Shown: piece by piece, positions 44,939 to 54,510 of the stretch
Position numbering within the stretch: the stretch's first letter is position 1
Layout: every line of letters begins with the position of its first letter
DNA from: Pseudomonadota bacterium
Lineage (GTDB): Bacteria > Pseudomonadota > Alphaproteobacteria > Reyranellales > Reyranellaceae
DNA length: 64,000 nt
Reading direction: 5' to 3'
Assembly (NCBI GenBank): GCA_018242505.1
Contig: JAFEBU010000038.1
Span: 1 to 64,000, forward strand
Program-made: the position numbers and the translations under genes
Notes under the pieces: generated by a model
What the model was told of the DNA's origin: nothing
The model's input: the letters and a program-made list of their open reading frames with translations, nothing else
Databases searched by the model: none

Positions 44939-46582
44939 ATGCTGGCCACATTCGTGATCGGCCTGCGCGAGGGCTTGGAAGCGGCGCTGATCGTCGGGAT
45001 CATCGCCGCGTTTCTGCGCAAGAATAATACGGGTCTTCGCGCCATGTGGCTGGGCGTGGCGCTCGCGGTGATCCTGTCGGTTGCGGTCGGCGTCGGACTG
45101 CACCTGGTCGAGCAAGCATTGCCCCAGGCCCGCCAGGAGGGCATGGAGGCGGCCATCGGCTGCCTTGCCGTCGTGTTCGTCACCGGCATGATCTTCTGGA
45201 TGAACCGATACGCGGCCGGCATGAAGAGAAGCCTCGAGGCCGAAGCTGCCCAGGCGCTGGGACGGGGCAGCGCCTATGCTCTGGCCGGGATGGCATTCCT
45301 CGCCGTGTTGCGCGAGGGCTTCGAGACCAGTGTTTTCCTGCTGGCGACCTTCTCCGCAGCGCAATCCGCGTTCACCGCCGCGGCCGGTGCCGTCATTGGG
45401 CTCCTGGTGGCGGTCGTCATCGGCTGGGGCATCTATGCCGGCGGAGTTCGGATCAACCTGTCGCGGTTCTTCCGCGTCACCGGCCTGTTTCTCATCCTGG
45501 TCGCCGCCGGGCTGGTGATCACGTCCCTGCGTGCCGCCCATGAGGCCGGCTGGCTCAACGCCGGACAGCAATCGACAGTGGACCTCTCCTGGCTTGTCGC
45601 GCCTGGCACCGTACAGTCGGCATTGATCACCGGCGTCCTTGGCATCCCCGCCGACCCGCGGCGCATCGAAATGATCGGCTGGCTCGCCTATCTCATCCCC
45701 GTGACCTTGTGCGTCCTGTGGCCGGCGTCCCGCCGCCCGACGCCGCGCCTGGCAGCGTGGCTGCGTCTTGCCATCGCTGCGGCATTGGGGATGGTCGCGC
45801 TCGCCCTCGCCACGCTCTATCCCAACCCCCATACGCAGCTTGTCCCCCAGGTGCCACTCGTCACCGGCCGGGCCAGCGCCGGGTCGCCGGCCGGCACCGC
45901 CCAGTTGAGCCCCGCATCGGACGGCTCGCCGGTGCTGACGGTTTCTCTCGACGGGGCACGCGCAACAGCCCTGCCGCTTTCGGACAAGGCAGGCAGGCCC
46001 ACGGAGCATGACGGCGTCGCGGCGCTGGTTTGGGTTTTCACCGATACGTCCTTTCCCTCCAACATCCAGCCCGACCTTACTCTCGATCAGGTCGCCGCCC
46101 TGGCCGGTGGACGGATCCCGGTCGGTCTCAGTCGCGCCCGCAATCCCGGCCCGTTCGCCGCCGACTGGTCGATCACCCACTCGACCCGAGTATGGATAGC
46201 CGACGGCGTACTGCTGGACGCTGCCGACCGCGCCGTTGTCGTCGTCACGCTTTCCGGTGGCGGCTTGCAGACGCCGCGCTCCTTCTCGGTCTCGGATGGC
46301 GCCATCCCCAGACCTGTCGCCGGTTGGTGGGTATCGCCTGCCTACCGCGATCATGCGATCGCCGGCGTGAACGCGCTGGCGGCCGCACGCGACCAACATG
46401 GGTTCTGGGCTCGCCAAGTGCCGGTCGCCTTGGCGGCCGTCGCCCTCCTCCTGGCCGCATTTGCCGGCCGCACCCTGATCCGGCTGCGTTGCGACCCCGA
46501 GGCGGTCACTTCCACATCTACCCCAGGATCGGATCGCCAGCCGGTCGGGCCCCACCAAGGAGCAAGAAATGCAGCGACCTAG
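44939..46582 (+). CDS. efeU: FTR1-family iron permease EfeU with long C-terminal extension
   Basis: 547 residues. The two iron motifs are REGLEAALIVG (about 10-20) and REGFETSVFLLATF (about 125-138), within seven transmembrane helices over about 275 residues. The family norm is about 280. Here a further 240 periplasmic residues follow (ATALPLSDKAGRPTEHDGVA, VFTDTSFPSNIQPDLTLDQV), closed by another helix near 505-525. Iron uptake needs EfeO and EfeB, encoded next. The extension has no recognised domain. Its end overlaps efeO by 14 bases. Confidence 0.9.
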   Translation: MLATFVIGLREGLEAALIVGIIAAFLRKNNTGLRAMWLGVALAVILSVAVGVGLHLVEQALPQARQEGMEAAIGCLAVVFVTGMIFWMNRYAAGMKRSLEAEAAQALGRGSAYALAGMAFLAVLREGFETSVFLLATFSAAQSAFTAAAGAVIGLLVAVVIGWGIYAGGVRINLSRFFRVTGLFLILVAAGLVITSLRAAHEAGWLNAGQQSTVDLSWLVAPGTVQSALITGVLGIPADPRRIEMIGWLAYLIPVTLCVLWPASRRPTPRLAAWLRLAIAAALGMVALALATLYPNPHTQLVPQVPLVTGRASAGSPAGTAQLSPASDGSPVLTVSLDGARATALPLSDKAGRPTEHDGVAALVWVFTDTSFPSNIQPDLTLDQVAALAGGRIPVGLSRARNPGPFAADWSITHSTRVWIADGVLLDAADRAVVVVTLSGGGLQTPRSFSVSDGAIPRPVAGWWVSPAYRDHAIAGVNALAAARDQHGFWARQVPVALAAVALLLAAFAGRTLIRLRCDPEAVTSTSTPGSDRQPVGPHQGARNAAT

Positions 46583-47783
46583 CCCGTGTCGTATTCTCAT
46601 CGCCGCAACGGGCCTGACAGCGCTGTTCGTGCTTGCACCGGGCGCCTTCGCGCACGACAGCGCCCCCGCGCCGATCGCCAACGGTGCCTCCCAGGTGAAG
46701 ATCACCCTGACCGGCGACAACGGCGGCACCTGCATCCTCGATCACACCATCGCCAAGGCTGGACCGGTCACCTTCTCGGTGACCAACAAGACGGCGACGG
46801 CGATCACCGAGATCGAGTTGCAAAGTAACAATCGCATCCTCGGCGAGAAGGAGAATCTCGCACCCGGCCTGCCCACCGTGAGCTTCACCGTCACCCTCGG
46901 TGGCGGCGCCTATCAGATCTACTGTCCGGGTGCTGCGCAGGAGACCCAGACCTTCACTGTGACCGGCCAGGCTGCGGCCGCGGCCACCGGCGGCACTGCC
47001 GCGATTCTCGCCGACGGCACCAAGGGATACGCCCATTATGTCGACGGCGTCGTCGACGGCATGGTCACCGCCGTCAACCGGTTGAAGGTCGCGATCGACG
47101 CTGGCGACCTTGCGAAGGCCCAGGCGGAGTATCCGCAGGCCCGCCTGTTCTATGAACGGATCGAATCCGACGTCGAGGGTTTCGTCCTGCCCGGCTTCAA
47201 GGCCACCAATAATGCCGGCAATCTCGACTATCTCGTCGACATGCGCGCGTCCAACCTCGACCCGAAGGTCGGCTGGCACGGCTTCCATGCCATCGAGCGC
47301 GACCTGTTCCGGGACCACATGATCGGGAGCAATACCAGGACACTTGCGGCCGAACTCCAGGCGAATGTGGGTCGTCTCGACAAGCTGGTGAAGACCCTGG
47401 AGTACAAGCCGGAGGACCTCGCCAACGGCGCAGCCGATCTTCTCGAGGAAGTCCAATCGAGCAAGATCACCGGCGAGGAGGAGTCCTTCAGCCACTACGA
47501 TCTCGTCGACTTCGCCGCGAACATCGAAGGCGCCCAGCAAGCCTTCGCCTTTCTCGCGCCCGGACTGGAGAAGATCGATCCCGACCTCACCAAGCGGGTG
47601 CAGATGCAGTTCGCCGCGGTAACCACACTGCTCGACGGCTATCGCGACCCCACCGTGCCTGGCGGCTTCAGGCTCTACACCGCCGAACTGAAGGCCTCGG
47701 ACGCCACCAAGCTCAGCAGGAGCATCCAGTCGCTTCAGGAACCGCTCTCCAAGATCGCCGAGAAAGTGGCGACCGCCCATTGA
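46569..47783 (+). CDS. efeO: EfeO periplasmic iron-uptake protein (cupredoxin plus M75 imelysin)
   Basis: 404 residues. The start is fixed by AAGGAG about 6 bases upstream. A signal peptide (ending GAFAH) leads to a cupredoxin-like domain (about 35-140, ending YQIYCPGAAQ) and an imelysin/M75 domain (about 155-400) with the GWHGFHAIERDLF metal motif (HxxE). EfeO hands iron to EfeU. Length and architecture match the full-length EfeO of E. coli-type systems. Confidence 0.94.
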   Translation: MQRPSPCRILIAATGLTALFVLAPGAFAHDSAPAPIANGASQVKITLTGDNGGTCILDHTIAKAGPVTFSVTNKTATAITEIELQSNNRILGEKENLAPGLPTVSFTVTLGGGAYQIYCPGAAQETQTFTVTGQAAAAATGGTAAILADGTKGYAHYVDGVVDGMVTAVNRLKVAIDAGDLAKAQAEYPQARLFYERIESDVEGFVLPGFKATNNAGNLDYLVDMRASNLDPKVGWHGFHAIERDLFRDHMIGSNTRTLAAELQANVGRLDKLVKTLEYKPEDLANGAADLLEEVQSSKITGEEESFSHYDLVDFAANIEGAQQAFAFLAPGLEKIDPDLTKRVQMQFAAVTTLLDGYRDPTVPGGFRLYTAELKASDATKLSRSIQSLQEPLSKIAEKVATAH

Positions 47784-47795
47784 TGGCCCGACACC

Positions 47796-49064
47796 ATGCC
47801 GAACGACGATAAGCGGACCTCGGAAACCCGTCACCCTCACCTTCGCTTCTCCCGCCGCGGCCTGCTCGTCGGAGTGGCCGTCGGCTCGGCCGGAGCCGCC
47901 GTTCCCTACGCCACGGCCCAGCCGGCGCACGGCGATGCCGAAGACAGGATCGACCTCGCTCGCCAACATGCCTTCTACGGGGCTGCGGAGCAGGCTGGCA
48001 TCCGCACGCTACCGCAGCGCCACATCTTCTACATGACCTTCGACCTCACCTCGCCGCAGCGCCGGGACTTGCAGGTCTTGCTGGCGCGCTGGTCGGGCGC
48101 GATCGCCCAATTGATGAAGGGGCAAACCATCGGGCAGGTCGAGCCGGATCGTTCCAGCGCGGCGGGCTTCGACACCGGCGAGGCCCTGGCTCTCGATCCT
48201 GCCTCCCTGACCGTCACGGTGGGGCTTGGCCCCAATGTATTCACCGATACCTACGGCCTCGCTGGCCAGAGACCCGCCTTGCTGCGCGCGCTCGAGCAAC
48301 TGCCCAGCGACGCTCTGAAGCCCGAGTTCACCGGCGGCGACCTCTCCCTCCAGGCTTGCGCGGACGATCCTCAAGTCGCCTACCACGCCGTTCGGGACCT
48401 CGCCCGAATCGCCAAGGAAACCGGCACGGCGGCGACGCGCTGGACGGTGATGGGCTTCGGCCGCGCCTCCGCCGGCAAGGGCCAGGCCACGCCACGCAAC
48501 CTGCTGGGCTTCAAGGACGGCACCCGCAACATCAGGGAGGATGCCGACTTCGAGAAGTTCGTGTGGGTCAAGGACGGTCCGGCCTGGCAGCGCCATGGCA
48601 GCTATCAGATCGTGCGCAAGATCCAGATGCACATCGAGAATTGGGATACCGATCGAGTGAGCGACCAGAACAACGTGATCGGCCGCCACAAGATCTCGGG
48701 AGCTCCGCTGACCGGCACCGAGGAATTCGACGCGCCGGACTTCCACAAGGTGAAGAGCGACGGGAGTCCAGTCATTCCCGACACGGCGCACATCCGGCTG
48801 GCTGCTTTCGAAAACAACGACGGGGTCAGGATCCTTCGCCGGTCCTACAACTACACGGAAGGCATCAACCAGTTCGGCTTCTTGGATGCGGGTCTCCTTT
48901 TCATCGCCTATCAGAACGACCCGGCGCATTTCGAGACGCTGCAGCGCAAGCTCGGCGCGGCCGATGCCCTCAACGAATATATCTCCCATATCGGCTCGGC
49001 GATCTTCTTCGTCCCGCCCGCGCCCTTGGAAGGCTCCTACATCGCCGAAAGCATGTTCGCCTGA
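47796..49064 (+). CDS. efeB: EfeB, Tat-exported DyP-type haem peroxidase
   Basis: 422 residues. A twin-arginine signal (SRRGLLVGVAVGSAGAA, about 25-41) sends it folded to the periplasm. The DyP motif is LLGFKDGTRNI, with the haem-ligand His in DTAHIRLAAFEN and distal Arg in RILRRSYNY. It oxidises ferrous iron or removes iron from haem for EfeU. It is 12 bp after efeO; the three genes form one operon. Confidence 0.95.
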   Translation: MPNDDKRTSETRHPHLRFSRRGLLVGVAVGSAGAAVPYATAQPAHGDAEDRIDLARQHAFYGAAEQAGIRTLPQRHIFYMTFDLTSPQRRDLQVLLARWSGAIAQLMKGQTIGQVEPDRSSAAGFDTGEALALDPASLTVTVGLGPNVFTDTYGLAGQRPALLRALEQLPSDALKPEFTGGDLSLQACADDPQVAYHAVRDLARIAKETGTAATRWTVMGFGRASAGKGQATPRNLLGFKDGTRNIREDADFEKFVWVKDGPAWQRHGSYQIVRKIQMHIENWDTDRVSDQNNVIGRHKISGAPLTGTEEFDAPDFHKVKSDGSPVIPDTAHIRLAAFENNDGVRILRRSYNYTEGINQFGFLDAGLLFIAYQNDPAHFETLQRKLGAADALNEYISHIGSAIFFVPPAPLEGSYIAESMFA

Positions 49065-49399
49065 GAGCCGAGACATGGTGAAGGATGGTTGCGATTGTGC
49101 CGCAGCGCTGTGCCATGCGCGTCTCAGGACCTTCATGTCACCAATGATGGCCGAAGCGGCTAACGACCGCCAAACTCCGCCGTCATGGTCGCTGGAGGTT
49201 GCCGGATTGAAAGCGACAAGGCAGTGATCGCCGAGGTAATCTTGAATTGCCGATCTCAAGGCATGCGTTCGCCACTGAGAACAGAGTGAACGCCAAACAC
49301 CGTCGAAAATAACCTCTTCTCCGACAATGCTCCCGCTCGAGATATGGCCTGCGTAACGGATCGTAGGAAATAGAAGATTCGGCGGGCTTGGCGTGAGGG
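49065..49399. other. Gap without a gene next to the tRNA fragment
   Basis: Between the efeB stop and the tRNA-Gly-like fragment I see no convincing frame, no integrase and no clear terminator. Short frames in this stretch have no family resemblance. Confidence 0.5.
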
Positions 49400-49434
49400 G
49401 AAGGGATTCGAACCCTCGACCCCGACCTTGGCAA
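49400..49434 (-). repeat. tRNA-Gly 3'-half fragment, 35-bp direct repeat
   Basis: Identical over 35 bases to 61813-61847, that is from the anticodon loop through the T arm of the intact tRNA-Gly(GCC), in the same orientation. The acceptor stem beyond it has diverged and the 5' half is missing. This is the arrangement of a distal attachment site after integration at the 3' end of the tRNA gene. Confidence 0.85.
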
Positions 49435-49596
49435 CACGCTCGAACAATTTACGCCACAACATCTTCTATCCAAGACCTTCTAAGGGACTGTTTCATAGAG
49501 GCCTTTGCCCTTTCGACTATCCTAATCGTATCTCTTGCGCGGGATCCCAGGCCAGCAACGACCGCTCGTCGCATCGCATGGGAAGACGACGTCTTC

Positions 49597-49881
49597 CTAA
49601 CGTTTTCGCCTTTGTTGCCGTCGCCACACCAGGGCGAGAAAAACCGTCCCGGCCGCGAGAGTCATATGCCCGAACCAGGCGACCGTTCCCAAACCACCGC
49701 CAAAGGTGCCGATGGCCGTGGCCAGGCCGGCGGTGATCAGGAAAAAGCCCAAGCCCTGCAGCAGACGGCCCTGGGACGGCGGCAATCGGCGTGCGAGCAC
49801 TTCCGACTGATGCCGCGTCATCGACAGCGCGAGGCTGGCGAACCCTGCGAGCACCATCGCCAGGACGACGATGTGCATCAT
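49597..49881 (-). CDS. DUF3325 small membrane protein, iron-uptake accessory
   Basis: 94 residues from the ATG at 49881, in an ATGA overlap with the end of the PepSY reading frame. Three hydrophobic helices are visible (VLAMVLAGFASLALSM; LLQGLGFFLITAGLATAIGTFGG; FGHMTLAAGTVFLALVWRR). It matches the DUF3325 proteins that close siderophore receptor-PepSY clusters. Function is unknown. Because its start depends on translation of the PepSY tail, the upstream nonsense codon may lower its expression. Confidence 0.82.
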   Translation of the reverse strand: MMHIVVLAMVLAGFASLALSMTRHQSEVLARRLPPSQGRLLQGLGFFLITAGLATAIGTFGGGLGTVAWFGHMTLAAGTVFLALVWRRQQRRKR

Positions 49882-50237
49882 ACCGGATCCTCGGTCGCCG
49901 TTGCCGGCCGGACGCGAGCGCGGGGCCGCTCCGATCGATGCAACGCCGCCCTGTGCGCGAGGATCGCCGCAAGGATGGCAAAGGCCAGCAGCGAGAGATC
50001 GAATCCCGCAAAGACCCGGTCTCCGGACAGCAGGCTTCCCGGCAGTCCACGCCCGGTCAGGGTGTTCGCCAGACACAGCCCCACGAGGGCGGCGCAGCTT
50101 GCCCAGAACAATTCGATCCACGCCCGCCTGGGCGACCGAAGCGTTGCATAGACGAATGCGAGCGCCCACACGATGAAGAACAGATGGATCTCCCAATCGG
50201 CGCGGCCCGTCATGCCGATAGGCAACAGCCGGTTGCC
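49878..50237 (-). pseudogene. Detached C-terminal part of the PepSY protein
   Basis: This frame is the direct in-frame continuation of 50238-51491 after one TGA codon. It starts GNRLLPIGMTGRADWEIHLF, which in intact relatives follows the ...GLPLAMAA.F stretch without a break, and supplies the last three transmembrane helices. Initiation could occur at TTG 50225 or ATG 50213, but no ribosome site is evident. It overlaps the DUF3325 start. Confidence 0.75.
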
Positions 50238-51491
50238 TCACAGGAAAGCGGCCATTGCAAGGGGCAGACCGGCGATGGTGGCGATGTTCAACCGCTGAAC
50301 CAGCCAGAGGCCGAAATAGGGTCGATCGGGATCCGGCAGCTTCGCGCGCCGCTTGGCCGTCCAGAGCACCAAACCGGTGCCGACCATTGCCGTCCCCGCC
50401 AGGCTCACGAGAAAGTACAGCCAGCGCACCGTCGTGTCGGCAAATCGTCCAAGGTGCAGTCCATAGATCACGCCGCGTGTCTCCGCCGCGATACCGACGC
50501 GATCCTTGACCTGCAGCAGCTTTCCGGTCGTCCCGTCGAACAGCAGGTAGTCGGGGCTGATCGAGACACGATGGAGATTGCCGCGCATCACGACCACCCG
50601 TGCGGCAGCGTCGCCTGGATGACCGACGATCACGCCGCCGACATTGTCACGGCCCCAGCGCGCCTGCGCCTGGCGCACCATGTCCGCGACCGAAGCGAGT
50701 TCGGCCTTCTCGCCCCGCGGCCTGCCGGACGGTACGCGCGCTCTCATCTCCTCGACCAGCTCTTGCCGTTCCGCCGGCGACTTGAACGCTGCATCGATGC
50801 CCCACGGCATGTAGAGCAGCATCAGAGTGATCAGGCCGCTATAGGTGATCATCAGATGAAAGGGCAATCCGAAGACCGACAGCGCATTGTGCGCGTCCAG
50901 CCAGGAGCGCTGGCCCTTGCCCCAGCGAAACATGAAGAAGTCGACGAAGATCTTCTTGTGCGTGATAACGCCGCTGACGATGGCCACCAGCATGAACATG
51001 GCGCAGAGGCCGGCGAGCCAGCGCCCCCACAGCACCGGCATGTAATGGAACTGGTAGTGGAAGGCGTAGAAGAAGTCGCCGCCGGTCGTTTCCCGTGCCT
51101 TGATCTTCGTTCCGCTCGCGGGATCGAAAATGGCCCTCTCGAAGCCGCGCCGGCCGGAGATCCGGGGGTTGTTCCAGAAGGCGGAGGCAACGGTGTTTCG
51201 CCGATCCGGCAGATAGATGGTCCAGAGCGGGCTGCCGGGAGCCAGCGAAGGCAGCGTGTCGACGATGTGCTGAGCCACCTCCGCCGCGTCAGGCACCTGC
51301 TGCTGGACGGGAAGCTCCGGACGCATCCATTGCGATATCTCTTCCCGGAAGTAGGACACCGTCCCGGTGAGAAACATCGCATAAAGGATCCAGCCCGCGA
51401 GCAGGCCGACCCATATGTGCAGATCGGACATGGTCTGGCGCAGACCGCGCGCCTTCACAGGAGCGTTCCGGGTCGGGGACGCGATGCTCAT
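50238..51491 (-). CDS. PepSY-associated membrane protein, ended early by an in-frame TGA
   Basis: 417 residues from the ATG at 51491, overlapping DUF3649 by ATGA. Features: an opening helix (LHIWVGLLAGWILYAMFLTGTV), the periplasmic PepSY region with FDPASGTKI, then helices with HYQFHYMPVLWGRWLAG, WLDAHNALSVFGLPFHLMITYSG and YGLHLGRFADTTVRWLYFL, whose histidines fit haem ligation in a ferric-siderophore reductase. It stops at TGA (50238-50240) after GLPLAMAAFL, about 115 residues before the usual end; relatives carry Trp around this point. Role would be reducing iron imported by the adjacent receptor. Confidence 0.82.
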   Translation of the reverse strand: MSIASPTRNAPVKARGLRQTMSDLHIWVGLLAGWILYAMFLTGTVSYFREEISQWMRPELPVQQQVPDAAEVAQHIVDTLPSLAPGSPLWTIYLPDRRNTVASAFWNNPRISGRRGFERAIFDPASGTKIKARETTGGDFFYAFHYQFHYMPVLWGRWLAGLCAMFMLVAIVSGVITHKKIFVDFFMFRWGKGQRSWLDAHNALSVFGLPFHLMITYSGLITLMLLYMPWGIDAAFKSPAERQELVEEMRARVPSGRPRGEKAELASVADMVRQAQARWGRDNVGGVIVGHPGDAAARVVVMRGNLHRVSISPDYLLFDGTTGKLLQVKDRVGIAAETRGVIYGLHLGRFADTTVRWLYFLVSLAGTAMVGTGLVLWTAKRRAKLPDPDRPYFGLWLVQRLNIATIAGLPLAMAAFL

Positions 51492-51787
51492 CCCGCACCC
51501 TGGCCTTGCCAGATCGGCCATGCTGCCAACAGAAGCGGTATCGCCGCCACCACGAGCCACGTCCAGGCGCGCGTCGCGGAGCGCGCCGCGAACACACAGA
51601 TCACCACGATCGTGTAAACCACAAAGCTCGACAGCATGCCGGTAAGGACGGCCTCCGTGCGCCTCATTGGCAGCGCCATAGAGGCCACGCTGGTCAGTGC
51701 AGCCAACCCATAGCCGCCGGCGACCGCGGCAACGATGCGCGACAGGAGCGACCCGATGCGGTTGGCTTTCTCGGGCACCGCCTTCAT
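51488..51787 (-). CDS. DUF3649 small membrane protein
   Basis: 99 residues with three hydrophobic helices. The opening NRIGSLLSRIVAAVAGGYGLAAL is characteristic of DUF3649, a family found only between siderophore receptors and PepSY proteins. Its biochemical function is unknown. It starts 9 bp after the receptor gene and overlaps the PepSY start by ATGA, so the four genes receptor-DUF3649-PepSY-DUF3325 are one unit. Confidence 0.85.
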   Translation of the reverse strand: MKAVPEKANRIGSLLSRIVAAVAGGYGLAALTSVASMALPMRRTEAVLTGMLSSFVVYTIVVICVFAARSATRAWTWLVVAAIPLLLAAWPIWQGQGAG

Positions 51788-51796
51788 GCCACGGGC

Positions 51797-54286
51797 TCAG
51801 AAGCTCATGGTCGACGAGAGCCGGAAAGTGCGCGGGCCGCCCTGGACAAGGTATCCAATGCTGGTTCCTGCCCAATAGTTGGTATCGAATACGTTCTCGA
51901 CGCTGAACCGGATCGTGACGGGCTTCTCCGTCACATCCTTCAGGTGATCGAAGGTGTAACGGGCTCCGACGTCGACGCGAGCCCAGTCCGGGATCGACCG
52001 TCGGGGGAACGTCGTGTCGATATACTGCGAGCCCGTATAGACCAGCCGGCTGGCCAACGTCAGGCCCCTGGCGAAGGACGGGTCCCACTCGCCGCTGATG
52101 TTGGCCTGGAAAGCGGGCGCTCCCGCCGCCTGCCAACCGTCGGTCAGGCCACCGGCAGTCTTCGTCAAGACGGCGTCCATCAAGCTGGCGCCGCCCAGCA
52201 CGCGTACGCCTTTGGCAATCTCTCCAAACACGTTGAACTCAAGCCCTCGATTGCGCTGCTCGCCATTTTGCACGACCGTATTGGAAGCCACGTCCGTGAT
52301 GTTGCTGGGCTGTGTGATCTGGAAGGCACTCAGGGTCGTCGTCAGCGTTCCCCAATCGACTTTCACTCCGACTTCGAACTGGGTGGACTTGAAGGGCGGC
52401 AGTATTGCGCCGGCATTGGCGAAACCGGCCGTGACAATAGTGCCCTGCTGCAGGCCCTGAATGAAATTTCCGTAAATGGAAACGTTGCGCCATGGCTTCA
52501 CGACGAGCGCAACCGACGGGCTGAGGGCATTCTGGTCGAGCGTCGATGTCGGCGCGCCCGAAACGGCATTGAAGCTATCGGCCGTCACTCTTTGGAGACG
52601 TGCCCCAAGCGTCAGTTGGATGCGCTTGTCGAATGCGGAAAGAGTGTCGGCCAAGCCGATGCTCGACAGGGTTCCCGCTGCCGTTTTCGTAGCGACCGGC
52701 GTCGAAAGGTTCGGCGGCGCTGTGAAAGTCGGATTGAATAAATTCGAATTGAACGGCAGCCCCGAATTTGCGACGGCTCCGAATTCGCGTTGGAAGTTCG
52801 TACCATTGAGGCTGAATTCATGCCCGATGGGACCCGTCGTCGCCGATGCCCTGACGCCAACTTCGGCTGATCGATAATTGTAGTAATCGCTCTCGTTGAA
52901 GGGCCGGCTGGCAAAGTTGCCGTTCTGGTTGACGATGGTGGGATATCCACCGCTCAGCAGGTGGGTCCGGTTATCGAGCATGCCATAGGCAAAGTAGCCG
53001 GTAATGTTGTCGGTCACGTCGATCTCGGCGCGGATCGTGCCGAACATGTCCCTCCGCTCGACGAATCCCCACGGCTGGCCGAAGTTGCTGGCTGCCGGTG
53101 GCGCGCTCGGAACGGCGACGCCCGCTGTCATGACGGGCATTCCGGTGAGCCCAGTCACTTGCTGATACTGATACCCGAAGTCCCCCGAGATCCGAACGCG
53201 CTCTCCCCGGAAGTCCAGGCCAAGCAACGCCAGGCCGAGTTGCTCGGCATTTCTATCGACTGCGGTGTTGCCCGCACGGAACACTCCGTTGAAGCGGACG
53301 CCGAATTGCTTATCGGCGCCAAAGCGCCGGCCGATATCGACCGCGCCACCAACCTGTCCTGCCGAGGCGTAGCTCGCCGTGACCTCGGTCAACGGTTGGT
53401 TGGGTGCGCGCTTGGGAACGAGATTGATGGACCCGCCGATCGAACCTCCGGGAGGAATGCCATTCAGCATCGCGCTGGGGCCATTCAGGACCTCGATCCG
53501 CTCGGGCAGCTCCGCGGCGATGAGATAGACCGGGAGAACGCCGAAAAGGCCACCGTAGGAAATATCCTGGCTGGCCACCTTGAAGCCGCGGATCTTCAAC
53601 GAGTCGTCCGCGCCCGAACTGCTGCTCCACATCCCCCGAACACCGGGATTGTCGATCATCGCATCCTTTACGGTACGAGCCTGCTGGTCCTGGACTTTTT
53701 GCGCCGTATAGCTTGTCTGGTTGAACGGCGTGTCCATCACGTCACGGTTCCCGAGGAAGCCGACCTGGCCGCCGCTGGCGACCTGGCCGCCCGCATAAGC
53801 CGGTGGCAGGTTACCGATCATCGCCTGCGTCGGTGCAGCGAGAACGCCCTGGACCCGCACGGGATCGAGTTGCATCGCGCCGCTCGGTGCTCCGCTTTGC
53901 CCCGACGCGGCGATCGTCACGGAGTACGGGGATGTGAAGCGGTAGGAGATCCCGGTACCGGCCAAAATCCGCCCAAGTGCCTGTTCAGCGGTCAAAGTGC
54001 CGGAGACACCCGTCCCCGTGCGGCCTTCGACGATCGCGGGATCCACGATGACCTGGAGACTGGCCTGTCTGCCGAACGCCGTGAGGGCCGATGCGAGCGG
54101 CTGGGCCGGGATATCGAACGTGGCGGTTCGGCTCGCTTGAGCTGTCTGATTTCCCCCATCCTGGGCCTGGGAAAAGGCATCGTCGACAATAGCCGTTGCA
54201 AACGCGGCAGAAAGGCCCAGCGCAAGCGCCACGGGGCGTCCAGGAAGCACAACCTTCAACACCGAAGCCTTAGGCACATTCGACAC
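51797..54286 (-). CDS. TonB-dependent siderophore receptor with STN signalling domain (module 1)
   Basis: 829 residues from a GTG at 54286, preferred because GGGGGA lies 7 bases upstream; a TTG at 54301 is the longer alternative. Signal peptide, then an STN domain (about 55-125: FDIPAQPLASALTAFGRQ, LAGTGISYRF) for signalling to FecR, then the plug (LKIRGFKVASQDISYGG; EVLNGPSAMLNG) and a 22-strand barrel ending in Phe. It imports a ferric siderophore in the FpvA/FoxA manner. An intrinsic terminator separates it from fecR, so it has its own promoter, probably served by its sigma factor. Confidence 0.93.
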   Translation of the reverse strand: MSNVPKASVLKVVLPGRPVALALGLSAAFATAIVDDAFSQAQDGGNQTAQASRTATFDIPAQPLASALTAFGRQASLQVIVDPAIVEGRTGTGVSGTLTAEQALGRILAGTGISYRFTSPYSVTIAASGQSGAPSGAMQLDPVRVQGVLAAPTQAMIGNLPPAYAGGQVASGGQVGFLGNRDVMDTPFNQTSYTAQKVQDQQARTVKDAMIDNPGVRGMWSSSSGADDSLKIRGFKVASQDISYGGLFGVLPVYLIAAELPERIEVLNGPSAMLNGIPPGGSIGGSINLVPKRAPNQPLTEVTASYASAGQVGGAVDIGRRFGADKQFGVRFNGVFRAGNTAVDRNAEQLGLALLGLDFRGERVRISGDFGYQYQQVTGLTGMPVMTAGVAVPSAPPAASNFGQPWGFVERRDMFGTIRAEIDVTDNITGYFAYGMLDNRTHLLSGGYPTIVNQNGNFASRPFNESDYYNYRSAEVGVRASATTGPIGHEFSLNGTNFQREFGAVANSGLPFNSNLFNPTFTAPPNLSTPVATKTAAGTLSSIGLADTLSAFDKRIQLTLGARLQRVTADSFNAVSGAPTSTLDQNALSPSVALVVKPWRNVSIYGNFIQGLQQGTIVTAGFANAGAILPPFKSTQFEVGVKVDWGTLTTTLSAFQITQPSNITDVASNTVVQNGEQRNRGLEFNVFGEIAKGVRVLGGASLMDAVLTKTAGGLTDGWQAAGAPAFQANISGEWDPSFARGLTLASRLVYTGSQYIDTTFPRRSIPDWARVDVGARYTFDHLKDVTEKPVTIRFSVENVFDTNYWAGTSIGYLVQGGPRTFRLSSTMSF

Positions 54287-54405
54287 TGCAGAATCCCCCA
54301 AATTGCCGTGCCGACGGGTTCACGGTGCGTCACTTCCCAAGTGTGCGAACAGCACACGCTGCCCAGACACGACGCAGGCCGTTCTGTCTTTTTCACCGGA
54401 AACAC

Positions 54406-54426
54406 AAAAAAAGCGGCCGAGGCCGC
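54406..54426 (-). terminator. Intrinsic terminator between fecR and receptor (module 1)
   Basis: On the minus strand a GCGGC/GCCGC stem with a 4-base loop is followed directly by seven T residues. It lies 85 bp after the FecR stop, so sigma/anti-sigma and receptor transcripts are separate. Confidence 0.8.
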
Positions 54427-54510
54427 GCTGTCGCGGGAACGCAGATGAGCGCCGCCGTTCCCGGCATCTTCGTCACTCTGGCGACAGGGATGCGATGAGC
54501 TGCTGCGTGT

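Noticed and set aside
50238-50240. TGA in the PepSY gene read as selenocysteine
   Set aside because: No selenocysteine insertion hairpin is apparent and relatives have Trp or other ordinary residues near this place; a nonsense mutation is simpler.
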